Positions 22,601 to 36,566 of a stretch of DNA of 59,391 nucleotides are shown here, piece after piece (positions within the stretch are counted from its first letter, which is position 1; each line of letters opens with the position of its first letter). This DNA is from Ophiosphaerella korrae (lineage: Eukaryota > Ascomycota > Dothideomycetes > Pleosporales > Phaeosphaeriaceae). Position numbers and translations under genes: made by a program. The DNA lies in assembly GCA_028456385.1 (NCBI GenBank), contig JALNQF010000255.1, forward strand, positions 1-59,391, given 5' to 3'. The notes beneath the pieces are model-generated. The model searched no databases. It saw nothing but the letters and a program-made list of their open reading frames with translations, and was not told the origin of the DNA.

Positions 22601-23621
22601 ACTACCTAAATTAAAGGACCTAATATTAGGAGTTAAGTACAACAGAATCCTAATAATAGTAGATAAACTTACAAAATACTTATACTTTAGACTATATAAA
22701 GAAAAAAGTAGGATAGAAGTTGCTATATACTAGGTCTTAGGGACTGTAATTAGCTAATACAGACTACTAGATAAGATTATTATAGATAGAGACGTAAGAT
22801 TTATATTAAAACTATAGGGAACAATAATAGTATAATTAGGAATTAAATATACAATATTAATAGTATACTACCTATAGATAGATAGATAATTAGAATGTAT
22901 AAATTAGATAGTAGAACAATACCTAAGATACTACTTTAATTACAACTAAAACAATTAGGTATAGTTACTACCTATAGTATAGTTAGTATACAATAGTGCA
23001 AAGAACGTAGTAATAGAAGTATTACCTTTCTTTATAAACTATAGATTTAACTCTAATGTATACTAAATACTAAGAATTAAAACATCTTAGTCTCTAAGAA
23101 GAGAAAACCTTACTAATAGACTTAAGAATATACACAACTAATTAAGACAAGACGTAGAGTTCCTATAAAATTATATAATAAAATATTATAATAAAAGATA
23201 TACAAAGGGACCCTAATTTAAAAAGGGAGAAAAAGTATAGTTACTATAAAGAAATATTAAAAGTAAATAATTAAGCTTAAAATTAGATTATATTAAGATA
23301 GGACTATACAATATAGAGAAAGAAGTTACACTAGTTATATTTAAATTAAGACTACTAAGTAAAATAAGGATATATCTAATATTCTACGTAGTACTACTAG
23401 AAAAGGTACTATAAGATATAGAACTACTAGTGTACAAAGTAGATATGTATAGAGAACAAGAAGAATAGGAAGTTAAGGAAATCCTAGTATATTAGTTCTA
23501 TAATAGTAGGAACTACTACTTAGTAAAATAGATAGGAACAAATAAAAAAGGACAACTATAGGAAGAAATATAGGAACTAGAGGATAACCTTAATTACCTT
23601 AAGAAACTAGAGGAGTTCTAA
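19700..23621 (+). pseudogene. pol of element A (PR-RT-RH-IN-chromodomain)
   Basis: Domains in order on the plus strand: a retropepsin-like active-site region with NSRAIRNFIS (the usual D(S/T)GA motif has lost its Asp and Gly) near 20405-20440; reverse transcriptase with KLDIQNAYYQIRI-like block and an intact YLDD at 21318-21329; RNase H at about 21750-21930; integrase at about 22300-23060 with the three acidic positions in IIIDFI, IIIDRD and DRQLEY contexts; and a C-terminal chromodomain ending at a TAA at 23619-23621. Chromodomains steer integration to methylated-histone chromatin. Ancestral Trp and Gln codons are TAG or TAA throughout. It is the only copy here that keeps both RT aspartates. 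Confidence 0.88.
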
Positions 23622-23968
23622 AGTTAAAACCTTCTAGAACGCCTCGCGGCAAGTTAAAAAAACTAACGATACTACTACTAGATAAAGAGGCGATAGGAGC
23701 GCCTAATACAATAGGAGCTAGAGTAGCCTCTACTACATCGTCTAAATCCAATTTAGCCTCTAAGGCACAAGACTATTTAGATAACTTAGCGTTATTATAA
23801 GCCTTTATCTTATAAAGACGCTTAATATAGGAATAAAGCTCTACTAGCTTATAAAGAGTTAACTTGCGCTTAGCTTTAGCTATAGTAAGCTATAATAATA
23901 ATTACGCTTAAGCCCTATTAATAGCTTACTCTATATAACTTAGTAGAAGGAGACTATATAGAAATTAA

Positions 23969-24273
23969 ATACTTACACTCTATAAGTAAAACCTTAGAAG
24001 AAATACATTTATACTAAATATTAGCAAGGATACACTTATTATAGTATTTACTATTATTTAAAGATATAAGGTAAAAAAGACCTAATTTAGTATAATAATA
24101 ACAAGAGAATATCTTAACCCTATTACAAATAATACAAGCTACAAGGAGAAGTTTATTACACTAGGATTAGGATAGTATAGAAAGTAATAAAGAGCTAAGG
24201 ATTAACAAAGATATAGGATTAATAACCTTAGCGCTAGTATAGAGAAATAAGAGACTACGTAGAAAAGGGAATA
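23969..24273 (+). pseudogene. conserved segment downstream of the chromodomain (element A)
   Basis: One plus frame between the pol stop and the polypurine tract reads as protein, broken only by TAG and TAA. It contains NILTLL, IESNKELRINKD and LITLALV, matching the same position in element B (NILTLL, GSNKELEINKE, LITLALG). I do not recognise the family. An apparent open frame on the opposite strand at 24167-24361 is its shadow. Confidence 0.6.
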
Positions 24274-24274
24274 G

Positions 24275-24732
24275 TATTATAGTAGTAATAAGGGAAACTA
24301 AGATAGAACTAATTAGTCTACGCTTAGCTACTAACAAAGTATAAGATAAGCGGAGTAACAACCTATAGGATAATAAGTTCGACTAGGAAGCTAACTATAA
24401 TATAGATACGTAATAAATTTGTAAATTTATAATCTTAGTAAATATAAAGTCGCGAAGCTATTATATAACAAATTTATAAATTTGCGATCTTAGTAAACAC
24501 AAAGTAACAAAGCCGCTAAGATATTATTACTATATAGTTAGTAGAGATGTGTATTATTAGGATAGTATTAGTAATCTAATCTTTTAACTACGAAACGCTA
24601 ATATAAGATAGTTACAAGATATCTTCTATTAATACTAGTTATTATAGATTACCTACACGAACCTTACTATTAACTCTTAATCTACTAACACCCTAATAGC
24701 TACTAATAGTCGACGTAGGTAGCTACGTAATA
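24275..24732 (+). repeat. 3' LTR of element A
   Basis: 458 bp, exactly the length of the 5' LTR, starting TATTAT and ending GTAATA. Compared with the 5' copy, most differences are C-to-T or G-to-A. Confidence 0.92.
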
Positions 24733-24737
24733 TTATT

Positions 24738-25154
24738 ACTATAAGTGTTTCTACATTAACTATAAAGTATTTGTTAATATTCTAGTACTAGGCCTAGGAT
24801 TTTAGCTAAATTAGTAGAGCCTCCTAAAACAGAAGCTAGTATAGAGTTAGTCTTATCTCTAAGAGTATTAGTATTAGATTTAAAGGAGGTTATAGTAGTT
24901 TAATAAAAAAGGCTTTTTTGTAATAGCTATATAAAGGCCTTACTAGAGAGGGATCCTAAGGCTTTTAGAAAAGCCCTTTTTTAGTTAGTTACCTATAACT
25001 TAAAAGCACTAGGTATAAACTAAGTAGATTAATTGTTCTATTTCTCTATCTCTAGCCCTACGCTCTATCTATATATCTACGATGTAGTAGTTTTAGCTAG
25101 GTATAAGAGAGTTATCTCTTATATCTCTTATTTTTATACTAATATTAGTAAGTT
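24738..25154. other. AT-rich spacer containing a RIPed repeat copy
   Basis: Degraded DNA between elements A and D/E. The piece at about 25027-25103 is a mutated copy of the island repeat at about 7906-7982. Its last bases (about 25143-25159) are part of a short AT-rich repeat that continues on the far side of D/E. Confidence 0.55.
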
Positions 25155-25159
25155 TACAA

Positions 25160-25615
25160 TATAATAGGGTTATAGGGTTGACTTCCTATAACCTATTAGT
25201 TGTTAGTAGATTAAGAGGTAATAACAAAAGCTTATATAGTAATTAGCAATAACTATAAATAATAATTAATTTATATGTATAATATTAAGTATTAGCAATC
25301 TAAGTTAAAGATTAGATTACTAATACTATCCTAATAATACGCGTCCTATTAATTATATACTTATACTAATCTATTTATACAACACTATAGATTACTACTA
25401 ATCTATTTACATATAACTATAGATTACCTTAATCTATTTGTACGTTATTATAGATTACTCTAATCTATTCGTACGTAACTATAGATTACTACTACGTATC
25501 CTAGTTATAAGTAGTCTCCTAATTAAGGTTGTTACCCTACTCGTCCTATACTTTGTTAGTACCTAAGTTTAGACTAATTAGTTCTATCTTGATTTCTCTT
25601 GTTACGCTTGTAATA
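25160..25615 (-). repeat. left LTR of composite D/E (3' LTR of D)
   Basis: 456 bp. Its middle has four copies of a roughly 32-bp unit built on AATCTATTT...CTATAGATTAC (about 25373-25495). The polypurine tract of D (CTATCCCCCCCTCT on the plus strand) adjoins at 25616. Confidence 0.88.
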
Positions 25616-26150
25616 CTATCCCCCCCTCTAGGTAGGTTCTAGTTTATCTATCCTAGAGCTAGAGTTATTAACCTAGTTTCTTTGTTAATGTAGAGCTCCT
25701 TATCTTTACCTATACCTACTAAATCTACCCTTTATTATCTTTAATTAGTAGATCGTATATTATATTATAGTATTACTATATTTCCTTATTCTTGTTATAA
25801 AGCTTTAAATCCTCCTATAGAGTGTATTTCTTTAAAATATAGTAAAGCTTACAAGGTATATATTTATACTAATACTTATACGTCTTATAATCTTTCTAGT
25901 GTATCTCTTATAAAGTATAGGTTAATAATACTTATTTACGCGTCTATACTTATTTGTAACAAAGAGAGCTATTAACTATACTTAAGATAAACTATCTAAA
26001 TAGATTGCTGAAGCTAAAAAAGAATATAATTAGATTCTAAGTATATAGGTAGAAAATTATACTTATCTAATTTGTCTTTATAAGACAAAGGCCTTAAATA
26101 ATAAGAAGTCTATTACGTAGGCTACTCTTATAGAGTCTAAGCTTAATTTT
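25616..26150 (-). pseudogene. conserved segment downstream of the chromodomain (interior D)
   Basis: The minus strand carries the same downstream coding segment as elements A and B, with a QQEQGNI-like block near 25770-25800. Broken by TAG and TAA. Function unknown. Confidence 0.5.
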
Positions 26151-26249
26151 AAGGCTATAGTAGAGGCTATTCCTATTATATTAGGCGTTCCTATTACCTC
26201 TTTATCTAGTAGTAGTAACGTTAATTTTCTTAGTTTGCCTTAAGGCGCT

Positions 26250-29200
26250 CTAGAGGGTTTTAATTTTAGAACTCCTCTAGTTTCTTAGGGTAGCTAAGAT
26301 TGTCTTCTAGTTCCTATATTTTCTCTTATAGTTATCCTTTTTCGTCTATACCTATCTATTTTACTAAGTAGTAGTTCCTTCTATTATAGAACTAGTATTA
26401 TAAGATTTCTTTAACTTTTTATTCTTCCTATTCTCTATATATATCTATTTTATACACTAGTAGTTCTACGTTCTATAGTGCTATCTTAAGTAGTACTACG
26501 TAAAAGGTTAAGTGTATCTTTATCTTATTTAGTAGCTTTAGTTTAAATATAACTAGTATAACTTCTTTCTTAATTTTGTATAGTTTTATTTTAACGTAAT
26601 CTAATTTTAAACTTAGTTGTTTACTCTTAATATTTTTTTATACTAACTATACTTTTTCTCCTTTTCTAAATTAGGGTCCCTCTTTATACTTCTTATTATA
26701 GTACTTAGCTATTTAATTATATAGGAATTCTACGTCCTATCTTAATTAATTGTATATCTCCTTAAGTCTATTTACAAGGTTTTCTCCTCTTAGAGACTAG
26801 GATTTTTTAGACCTTAGTATTTAATATATACTAGGGTTAAATCTATAGTTTATAAAGAAAGGTAATACTCTTATTACTATATTCTTTACGCTATTATATG
26901 CTAACTATACTATAGGTAGTAACTATACCTAGTTGTTCTAGTTATAGTTAAGGTAGTATCTTAAGTACTATTCTACTATCTAGTTTATACGTTCTAATTA
27001 TCTATTTATCTATAGGTAATATACTATTAATATTATATAGTTAATTCCTATTTATACTATTATTGTTTTCTATAGTTTTAATATAAATCTTACGTCTCTA
27101 TCTATAATAATTTTGTTTAGGAGTCTATATTAACTAATTATAGTTCCTAGAACCTAGTATATAGTAACTTCTATCTTACTTTTTTCTTTATATAGCCTAA
27201 AGTATAAGTATTTTGTAAGCTTATCTACTATTATTAGAATTCTATTATACTTAACTCCTAATATTAAGTCTTTTAACTTAGGTAACTTTGTAATAAAGTC
27301 TATTGTAATAACTCTCTATAGTTATTTTAGTATTTTAATTAGTTATAACAATCTATATAGTACGTGTCTACTATACTTGTTTCTATAATATTCTATATAG
27401 TCTTGTAGTACTTCTATTACTAGTTATCTTACTTTTAAGATATAGTAGTCTTATAGTAATCTATCTAGGGTTTTATTAATCTCTTAGTATCTATATACTA
27501 GTAATTTGTAGAATTATTATATAAATTCTCTTTAGATCTTTTTTAGAATGTAGATTCTTCTATAGGCTTATACAAATCTTTCTTAGATTTCTAGTTTCTT
27601 TATATCTTTAGATACTTCTTACGTTGTTTTCTAAATCTATTTATCTAGCTTACTACTTGTTCTTTTAAGTATAGCGGCTATTTTAGGTATATTTAGGACT
27701 AAGTATCCTTCTTTATTCTTTACTAGAATCGTACTAGTAGTATTTACTTCTTCTTATAAGTCTAGTCTTCTACTAAGGGCGTCTATAAATTAGTTGTCTT
27801 TTCCTTTTGTGTATATAATTTCTAAGTTAAATATTAATAGGAATTCCTACTATCTTGTATAGTATTATAATAATTCCTTATTTAGTATAAATCCTATAAG
27901 GTTTTTGTAGTCTATGTAAACCTTTATTTAGTACTTTATTTCTTATAGGTATACTCTCTATTATTTAAATACTTTGTAAATTACTAGTATCTCTTTGTCG
28001 TAAATTAGGTAGTTAAGCTCTACTAGCTTTATTTTCTTAGAGAAGTATTTAACTAAGTATTCTTGTTTAGTCCTTAGGTCTTCCTGTATTAGTGCTATTC
28101 TGTAGACTAAGTTAGATACGTCTATTTTTACTATTACTAGTAGGTCTAGGTTATATATTCTAATAACTAGGTTTTCTATAAACTTTCTTTTAATTTTATT
28201 AAATACCTCTTTGTATTCCTTTATCTATTTAAATAGTATGTCTTTCTTTATAAGTTTTATTATAAGTTCTATATCTTTAGACTATCTTACTATTAGTTTC
28301 TTATAGAAGTTTACTAGCCTATAAAATTGTTATACCTCTTTTAGGTTTCTTAGTATTAGCTATTTGTTAATTAACTTAATCTTCTGTAGGTTAATCTTAA
28401 TTTTTCCTAGTTTAATAATAAATCTAAGGAAATCTATTTCCTTTATATAGAATTTATATTTTCTTATTTTAAGAACTAGTTTATTTTCTACTAGCCTTTT
28501 TAGCACTTTGTACACATATTGTATATATTCTTTTTCTATTTCTAAGAATATAAAGATATTGTCTAGGTATATAAATGTAAATACGTCTTAGTACTCTCTT
28601 AGTACTATATTAATTCTTTCTTAAAATACTACTAGTACGTTTATTAATCTAAAAAGTATAACTATATATTTAAATAGTTTATATTACGTTCTAAATACTA
28701 TTTTCTATTTATTACCTTCTTTAATTCTAATCTAGTAGTAGGCGTTTTAGATATCTAGTTTTGTAAAGATCTTTGCTTTTTATAGTCTATCTTATATTTT
28801 ATCTATTTATAGTAAGGGATATTAGTTCTTGTTTATAATTACGTTAGTTTTTCTAAAGTCTACGTAAGGTCTTTTATTACTTATTTCTTTTTTATTTATA
28901 AATATAAGTCTATATACTACTAAAATTTAGATTCTTATATCTATCCTTTTTTTATTACGTTTTTAATAAATTTTTATTTAATTTTAGATTCTTTTTATAT
29001 TTTTCTATAAACTAGGCTCTATCTTATATCTTTACCTTCTTTTAGTTCTATCGCTAGGTCCTATAGTTAATATTCTAGAAGGTAATCTTTAGGTTCTATA
29101 AGCTGTTTTTCCTATTTCTTGTATTTATCTAGGAATTCTCCTTTATATATACCTATATTAGCTTTTAGTATTTCTATTTTATAATAACTAATTTTTCCTA

Positions 29201-29943
29201 TTCTCTAATTAATATATAGATTAGTTATTTATAACTATAGTATCTCTAGGATTATATCTATAACTATATTCTTAATCTTTATTTCTTCTATTTCTAGTGT
29301 AGAGGAAATAGTCTTAAACCTAATAGGTTCCTAGAATAGTTTTCCTTCGATTATACTTAGTTATTAAGGGTACTTCTTTATTATATAACGTAGTCCTTGT
29401 ATTTCTATAAACTTTTTAGATATAAAGTTTCTTATAGCTCTACTATTAATTATTAGGCGTACCTTTCTTTTTTAGTATATACCTGTTTTTGTAATATATA
29501 AGCCTCCTATACCCTTTAGCTATTCTTACTTAGGTAATTTTATAAATTATCTATTCTTTTAGGGCTATAGCCTTACTTTAAGCTTATATTCTTTATGTTT
29601 TAGATATTTATTATACGTATCTTTATACTATAGTCCTTCTTAGACGCATTTCTTAGATAGTTTTAGTTTAGGCCTTACTACTATATATCCTTCTTTTAGT
29701 ATTATCTCCTATTCCTAGATATCTTCTACTAGAATTACTCTTGTATAATTATAGCCTTTCTTTTATATAGGCTATATATTATTATTTACTTTAGGGTTCC
29801 TATATATAATATAATTCTTATCTAGGTATAATAACTATAATACTTTAAAGTATACTAGATGTTTTAGGTCTATTATTTTGTTATCCCCTTCTTAGTATAT
29901 ATCTTTTCTAGGTATTTCTTTTGTAGAGATATAGTATACTACT
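26250..29943 (-). pseudogene. pol of interior D
   Basis: Minus-strand chromodomain, integrase, RNase H and reverse transcriptase, in the same order and spacing as in element A. The RT box is YLDN at 28558-28569, the second Asp changed. Similarity to E ends at 29943, exactly where the middle LTR starts, so protease-side sequence is present but gag is absent. Confidence 0.82.
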
Positions 29944-30436
29944 TATAATAGGGTTACTAGGGTTAACTTCTTAATAACCTCTAGTAGGTATTAGTAGATT
30001 AAGAGGTAATAATAAAAGCTTGTATTATAATTAGTAATAACTATAAATAATAGTTAATTTGTGTGTGTAATATTAAGTATTAGCGTTCTAGGTTAAAGAT
30101 TAGATTGCTAATACTATCCTAATAATACGTATCCTCTTAACTATATACTTACATTAATCTATTTATGTAATACTATAGATTGCTACTAATCTATCTATAC
30201 GTAACTATAGATTACCTTAATCTATTTATACGTTTTTATAGATTACTACTAATCTATTTATACGTTTTTATAGATTACTACTAATCTATTTATACGTAAT
30301 TATAGATTACTATTACGTGTCCTAGTTATAAGTAGTTTCCTAATCAAGGTTATTACCTTGCTCGTCCTATACTTCGTTAGTATCTAAGTTAGGACTAATT
30401 AGTTCTATTTTAGTTTCTCTTGTTACGTCTATAATA
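29944..30436 (-). repeat. middle LTR of composite D/E (3' LTR of E)
   Basis: 493 bp, the longest of the three. It holds five copies of the roughly 32-bp AATCTATTT...CTATAGATTAC unit (about 30150-30315). A polypurine tract adjoins at 30437. Confidence 0.87.
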
Positions 30437-30960
30437 CTATTCCCCCTTCTAGATAGGTTCTAGTTTGTCTATCCTAGGGCTAGAGTTATTAATCTAGTTT
30501 CTTTATTAATATTAAGTTCCTTATCTTCCTTTATACCTACTAAGTCTACCCTTTACTGTCTTTAATTAGTAGATTGCGTGTTACGCTATAGTATTGTAAT
30601 ATTTCCTTATTCTTGTTATAAGTCTTTAAATCCTTTTATAGATTATATTTCTTTAAAATATAGTAAGGCTTATAAAGTATATATTTATACTAATACTTAT
30701 TTATCTTATTACCTTTTAGGCATATCTCTAGTAGAGTATAGGTTAACAATACTTATTTATGCGTCTATACTTATTTATAATAAAGAGAGCTATTAACTAT
30801 ACTTAAGATAAACTATCTAGATAGATTATAGAGGCTAAAAAAGAACGTAACTAGATTCTAAGTATATAGGTAAAGAATTATACCTACTTAGTTTATCTTT
30901 ATAGGATAAAGGCCTTAAATAATAAGAAGTCTATTACGTAGGCTACTCTTATAGAGTCTA
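30437..30960 (-). pseudogene. conserved segment downstream of the chromodomain (interior E)
   Basis: Same minus-strand segment as in A, B and D. An open frame of 72 codons on the plus strand at 30578-30796 is its antisense shadow. Function unknown. Confidence 0.5.
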
Positions 30961-31079
30961 AGCTTAATTTTAAGGCTATTGTAGAGTCTACTCTTACTCC
31001 TATTACGTCTAGTATTCTTATTACCTCTTTATCTAGTAGTAGTAGCGTTAATTTTCTTAGTTTACTATAAGGCGCTCTA

Positions 31080-34000
31080 GAGGGTTTTAATTTTAGAACT
31101 CTTCTAGTTTCTTAGAGTAATTAAGATTATCCTCTAGTTCTTATATCTCTTCTTATAGTTTACCTTTTTTGTCTATACCTATCTATTTTACTAAGTAGTA
31201 GTTTTTTCTATTGTAGAACTAGTACTATAAGATTTCTTTAACTTCCTATTCTTTTTATTCTCTATACGTATCTACTTTATATACTAGTAGTTCTACGTTT
31301 TATAGTACTATCTCTAGTAGTACTACGTAGAAGGTTAGGTATATCCTTATCTTATTTAGTAGCTTTAGTTTAAATATAACTAGCGTAACTTTCTTCTTAA
31401 TTTTATATAGTCTTATCTTAACGTAGTCTAGTTTTAAACTTAGTTATTTGCTTTTAATATTTTTTTATACTAACTATACTTTATCTTCTTTTTTAAATTA
31501 AAGTCCTTCCTAGTGTTTTCTATTGTAGTATTTTACTATTTAGTCCTATAAGAATTCTACGTCCTATTATAGTTAATTATATATATTTTTATATCTATTT
31601 GTAAGGTTTTCTCCTTTTAGGGACTAAGATTCTATATTTCTTAGTATCTAGTAGGTATTAGGGTTAAATCTATAATTCGCAAAAAAAAGTAATACTCCTA
31701 TTACTATATTCTTTGCGCTGTTATATACTAACTATACTATAGGTAGTAGTTATACCTAATTGTTCTAGTTATAGTTAAGGTAGTATATTAAGTATTATTC
31801 TACTATTTAGTTTATACGTTCTAATTATCTATCTATTTGTAGATAGTACGCTATTAATATTTAATACTATACTCCTATTTATACTATTATCGTTCCCTAT
31901 AGTTTTAATATAAACCTTACGTCTCTATCTATAATAATCTTGTCTAGAATACTATATTAGCTAATTATAGTTCTTAGAACCTAGTATATAGTAACTTCTA
32001 TCCAACTTTTTTCTTTATATAGTCTAAAGTATAAGTACTTTATAAGCTTATATAATATTATTATAATTCTATTATATTTAATTCCTAATATTAGGTCCTT
32101 AGACTTAGGTAATTTCGTAATAAAGTCTATCGTGATAACTCCCTATAGTTATTCTAGTATCTTAACTAGTTATAGTATCTTATATAGTATATATCTATTA
32201 TACTTGTTTTTATAGTATTCTATATATTCTTGTAGTACTTCTATTATTAGTTATCTTACTTTTAGGATATACTAGTCTTTTAGTAATCTATTTAATATTT
32301 TATTAATACCTTAATATCTATATACTAGTAATTTATAGAATTATTATATAAATTCTCTTTATATCCTTTTTAGGATATATATTCTTCTATAGGCTTATAT
32401 AAATCCTTCTTAGTTTTCTAGTTTCTTTATTTCTTTAGAGGCTTTCTCTATTTTCTTCTAGATCTATTTATCTAGCTCGCTATTTTTCCTTTTAAGTGTT
32501 ATAGCTATTTTAGGTATATTTAAGACTAGATATCTTTCTTCGTTCTTAACTAGAACTATACTAGTAGCGTTTACTTCTTTTTATAAGTCTAGTCTTCTAC
32601 TAAAGGCGTCTATAAATTAGTTATCTTTCCCTTTTATATATATAATTTCTATATTAAATATTAATAGGAATTCCTACTATCTTATATATTATTATAATAG
32701 TTCTTTATTTAGTATAAATCTTATAAGATTCCTATAGTCTATATAGACCTTTGTTTAGTATTTTACTCTTTATAAGTATACTCTTTATTATTTAAATACT
32801 TTATAGATTACTAGTATCTCTTTGTTGTAGATTAAGTAGTTAAGTTCTACTAGCTTTATTTTCTTAGAGAAGTATTTAACTAAGTATTCTTATTTAGTCT
32901 TTAGATCTTCTTGTATTAGTGCTATTCTATAGACTAAGTTAGATGCGTCTGTTTTTACTATTACTAGTAGGTCTAGGTTATATATTCTAATAACTAGATT
33001 CTCTATAAACTTTCCTTTAATTTTATTAAATACTTTATCGCATTCCTTTATCTATTTAAATAGCGTATCTTTCTTTATAAGTGTTGTTATAGGTTCTATA
33101 TCTTTAGACTATTTTACTATTAACTTTCTATAAAAGTTTACTAGCCTATAAAATTATTATACTTCTTTTAGGTTCTTTAGTATTAGCTATTTGTTAATTA
33201 ACTTAATCTTTTCTATATTAATCTTTATTTTTCCTAGTTTAATAATAAATCTAAAGAAATCTATTTCTTTTATATAATATTCGCATTTTCTTATTTTAAG
33301 AAATAGTTTATTTTCTACTAGCCTTTTTAGTACTTTGTATACGTATTGTATATATTCTTTTTCTATTTCTAAGAATATAAGGATGTTGTCTAGGTATATA
33401 AATGTAAATACGTCTTAGTACTCTCTTAGTACTATATTAATTCTTTCTTAAAATACTACTAGTGCGTTTATTAATTTAAAAAGTATAACTAGGTATTTAT
33501 ATAGTCTTTATTACGTTCTAAACGCTATTTTCTATTTATCGCCTTCCTTAATTCTAATTTAGTAGTAGGCGTTTTAGATATCTAGTTTTATAAAGATCTT
33601 TACTTTTTATAGCTTATCTTGTATTTTATCTATTTATAGTAAGAGATATTAGTTCTTATATATAATTATATTAGTCTTTTTAAAATCTTTATAGAATCTC
33701 TTATTATCTATTCTTTTTTTATCTACGAATATAAGTCTATATACTACTAAGGATTTAGATTCTTATATCTATCTTTTCCTTATTGTATTTTTAATAAATA
33801 CTTGTTTAATTTTAGATTTTTCTTTAGTCTTCCTATAGACTAGGCTCTATCCTATATCTTTATCTTCTACTAGTTCTATTGCTAAGTCCTATAGCTAATA
33901 TTCTAGAAGATAGTCTTTAGGTTCTATAAGCTATTTCTCTTATTTCTTGTATTCTTTAGGAAATTTCCTTTTATAGGTACTTATATTAGCTTTTAGTATA

Positions 34001-34800
34001 CCTATTTTATAGTAGTTAATTTTTCCTATTCTTTAATTAATATATAGGTTAGTTATTTATAACTATAGTATTCCTAGAATTATATCTTGTTTATTATTAA
34101 TTGTTGTTATGTCTATAACTATATTTTTAATTATTATCTCTTCTAGTTCTAGTGTAGAGAGAACTATTTTAAATATAATAGGTTCTTAGAATAGTTTTCC
34201 TTTAATCGTACTTAGTTGTTAAAGGTATTTCTTTATTATATAACATATTCTTTATATTTCTATAAACTTTTTTAATATAAAGTTCTTTATAGCTCTACTA
34301 TTAATTCTTAGTTATACTTTCTTTCTTTAGTATATTCCTTTTTTTGTAATATATAGGCCTCTTATACTTTCTAGCTATTTTAATTAGGTAGTTTTATAAA
34401 TTATCTATCTTTTTAGGGCTATAGCCCTACTTTAAGCTTGTATTCTTTATGTTTTAGGTATTTGTTATACGTGTATTTGTACTATAGTCCTCTTTAGACA
34501 TATTTCTTAGATAGTTTTAGTCTTAGCTTTACTACTAGGTATCCTTCTTCTAATATTATTTCTTATCTTTAGATATCTTCTACTATAATTACTCTTATAT
34601 AATTATAGCCTTTTCTTTATATTAGCTATATATAGTTATTTACTTTTAGGTTCTTATATATAATATTATTCTTATCTAGGTATAATAGCTATAACGCTTT
34701 AAAATATACTAGGTGTTTTAGATTTATTACTATATTGTCCTCTTCCTAGTATTTATCTTTTCTAGGTACTTCTTATATTAAGATATAGTATACTACTAGT
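31080..34800 (-). pseudogene. pol of interior E
   Basis: Minus-strand chromodomain (about 31080-31330), integrase (about 31500-32450), RNase H, reverse transcriptase with YLDN at 33385-33396, and a retropepsin-like region near 34290-34320. All frames carry TAG and TAA. The domain order matches element A read in reverse. Confidence 0.82.
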
Positions 34801-34879
34801 ATACTTAGTGTATAAGCTTTATTAATCTATCGTGTTTTTTTTATAAGGAACTACTATTCTCTTTATATAGGTATTCTTC

Positions 34880-36540
34880 TTACTATAACTATATATTACT
34901 TTATCTATTCTTAAAATAGTATAAACTTTATTTCTTTAAGATTACGTTCTTTCTAGTCTTTGTACGCTTCTTCTATACTTATAACTAGTAAGTATTTCTA
35001 AACAAACTTCTATTATTTATTTTATTTTTCTATATTTATTATTATATAGCTATTATAGCTATATATAGTTAACTAGGTGTATTCTATACTTTTTATATTA
35101 GCTTATTTCTTACTTTCTTGTAGTCTTTTAGAGGAAGCTATAGTAGTCTCTTTATCTAGTACTAGTTCTTTAGCTTAGATTAATAGAATCTAGGGCTCTT
35201 CCCCTTCTAAATCTTCTATTAGTAGGTCTATTACGTGTACTATTTCTTCTAGCTACGCTTTTGTTCTTTCTTTTATTACTACTACTCTATTCTTTTATAG
35301 AAACTATCTTACTCCCTATATACTAAAAAGATATATATAGTAGTTGTCTTTATAACAAAAGGTCTAGTAGAGTATTACGTACTATAGTTCTTTACTCTTA
35401 GCTACCTTTTCTTAAGGTTTAGCCTATACTTTTAGTACTTTTTTTTTACATTTAGTTATCTTTAACTAGGCTTCTTTATCTTTCTTATAGTCTTTACTTT
35501 TATATTCTTTTATAAAGTATCTTAATTTCTTATATTTATAATATACTATATCTTTTTTCTTTTATAATTAGTAGTCTTTTGCGTAGTAGCTTTTCTTACT
35601 ATAGTTAAAGTATATAAAGTCTTTATTCTTCTTCTTTTTCTTATCCTTATTAGTATTAAGGATTATAGGGTCTCTAACGTCTTAGTTTCTAGGTTAGCTT
35701 CTATACTTGTTCTTCTTTTATTCTTAAAGATTGTCGTCGATTTGTATTACCTATTGTTTTAGGGCTTCTAGTGTCCTTAGTTTCTCTATATAGATTATCT
35801 CGTATTAGATTTTCTTGTTTAATCCTTGTTTAAATTATAATATTAGGGCTAATTTATTCTATTCTATGTTTTATAATAGTTATTTAAACTATAATACGTA
35901 CTTAAAGATACTCTTTTGTTATGTAAGTCTTTTAAGTTTTTCTTTAGCTTGTTAGGTAATATCTATATCTTTAAATACTACTTTTATTTGTTTAGTAAAG
36001 TATTTATAACTTCTAAAGATAGCTCTAGTTTTATCTTTCTATATTATTAGAGCGTGTGTTGTGTAAACTATCTTATTAGATCTTCTTCTAGGTGTATTCT
36101 AATGTATATTACCTTCTTCTCTTCTATATTAAAGTGTAGTACTTATATATCTATCTAGAGTTGTACTAATACTATAAAAGGTCTTAGTTTTTCCCTTGTT
36201 CTATTAAACTTCTTAAGTACAAGTATCTTAGGTAGTTTCTTTGTCGCACTTATCTCTAGTCTTTAGGTAATTAGTTCTATCTAGTTCTAACCTTTAATAA
36301 TAGCTTTAATTTGTACTTTATTCTACTTTAAGTAGTCTTGTAGTTCCTTATTCTATATCTCTAAAGCGTTAATTACTATCTTTATATCTTCTTTCTCTAA
36401 GATTAGGTTATTTATATATTCTCTAATTGCTTTCTATACTATATTATCTAATTTATAACTACTTAGGGGTGCCTTAGCTACTTGTTTAGTTAAACTTTCT
36501 ACTATCGTGTTAGCTAGACTGTGCGTTACTTACGCTTCGC
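34880..36540 (-). pseudogene. gag of interior E
   Basis: Minus-strand degenerate gag, closely similar to fragment F (3750-5430). The two zinc-knuckle positions lie at about 35510-35620. The primer-binding region is at about 36540-36566, next to the right LTR. Confidence 0.75.
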
Positions 36541-36566
36541 TTCTTGTAATAACTAAATTAGTAAGG

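Larger units (their letters stand above)
17670..24732 (+). mobile_element. Ty3/Gypsy chromovirus, element A (complete structure)
   Basis: 7063 bp, with two 458-bp LTRs and a 5-bp duplication TTATT at 17665-17669 and 24733-24737. The LTR ends are TGTTAC...GTAACA on the left copy and TATTAT...GTAATA on the right copy, i.e. the same ends after C-to-T change. The primer-binding region follows at 18128. The polypurine tract (AGAAAAGGGAATAG) sits at 24261-24274, directly before the 3' LTR. The interior order is gag, protease, reverse transcriptase, RNase H, integrase, chromodomain, then a further coding segment. All frames are broken by TAG and TAA. It forms the right border of the gene island. Confidence 0.92.

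Noticed and set aside
24167..24361. Small minus-strand open frame in element A (and its equivalents at 30578-30796 and 53134-53364)
   Set aside because: All three lie antisense to the conserved downstream segment, whose sense frame shows the protein-level conservation between copies.
30150..30315. Regular repeats with spacers resembling a CRISPR array
   Set aside because: They are contiguous degenerate copies of a minisatellite inside a retrotransposon LTR in a fungal genome; there are no unique spacers and no cas genes.
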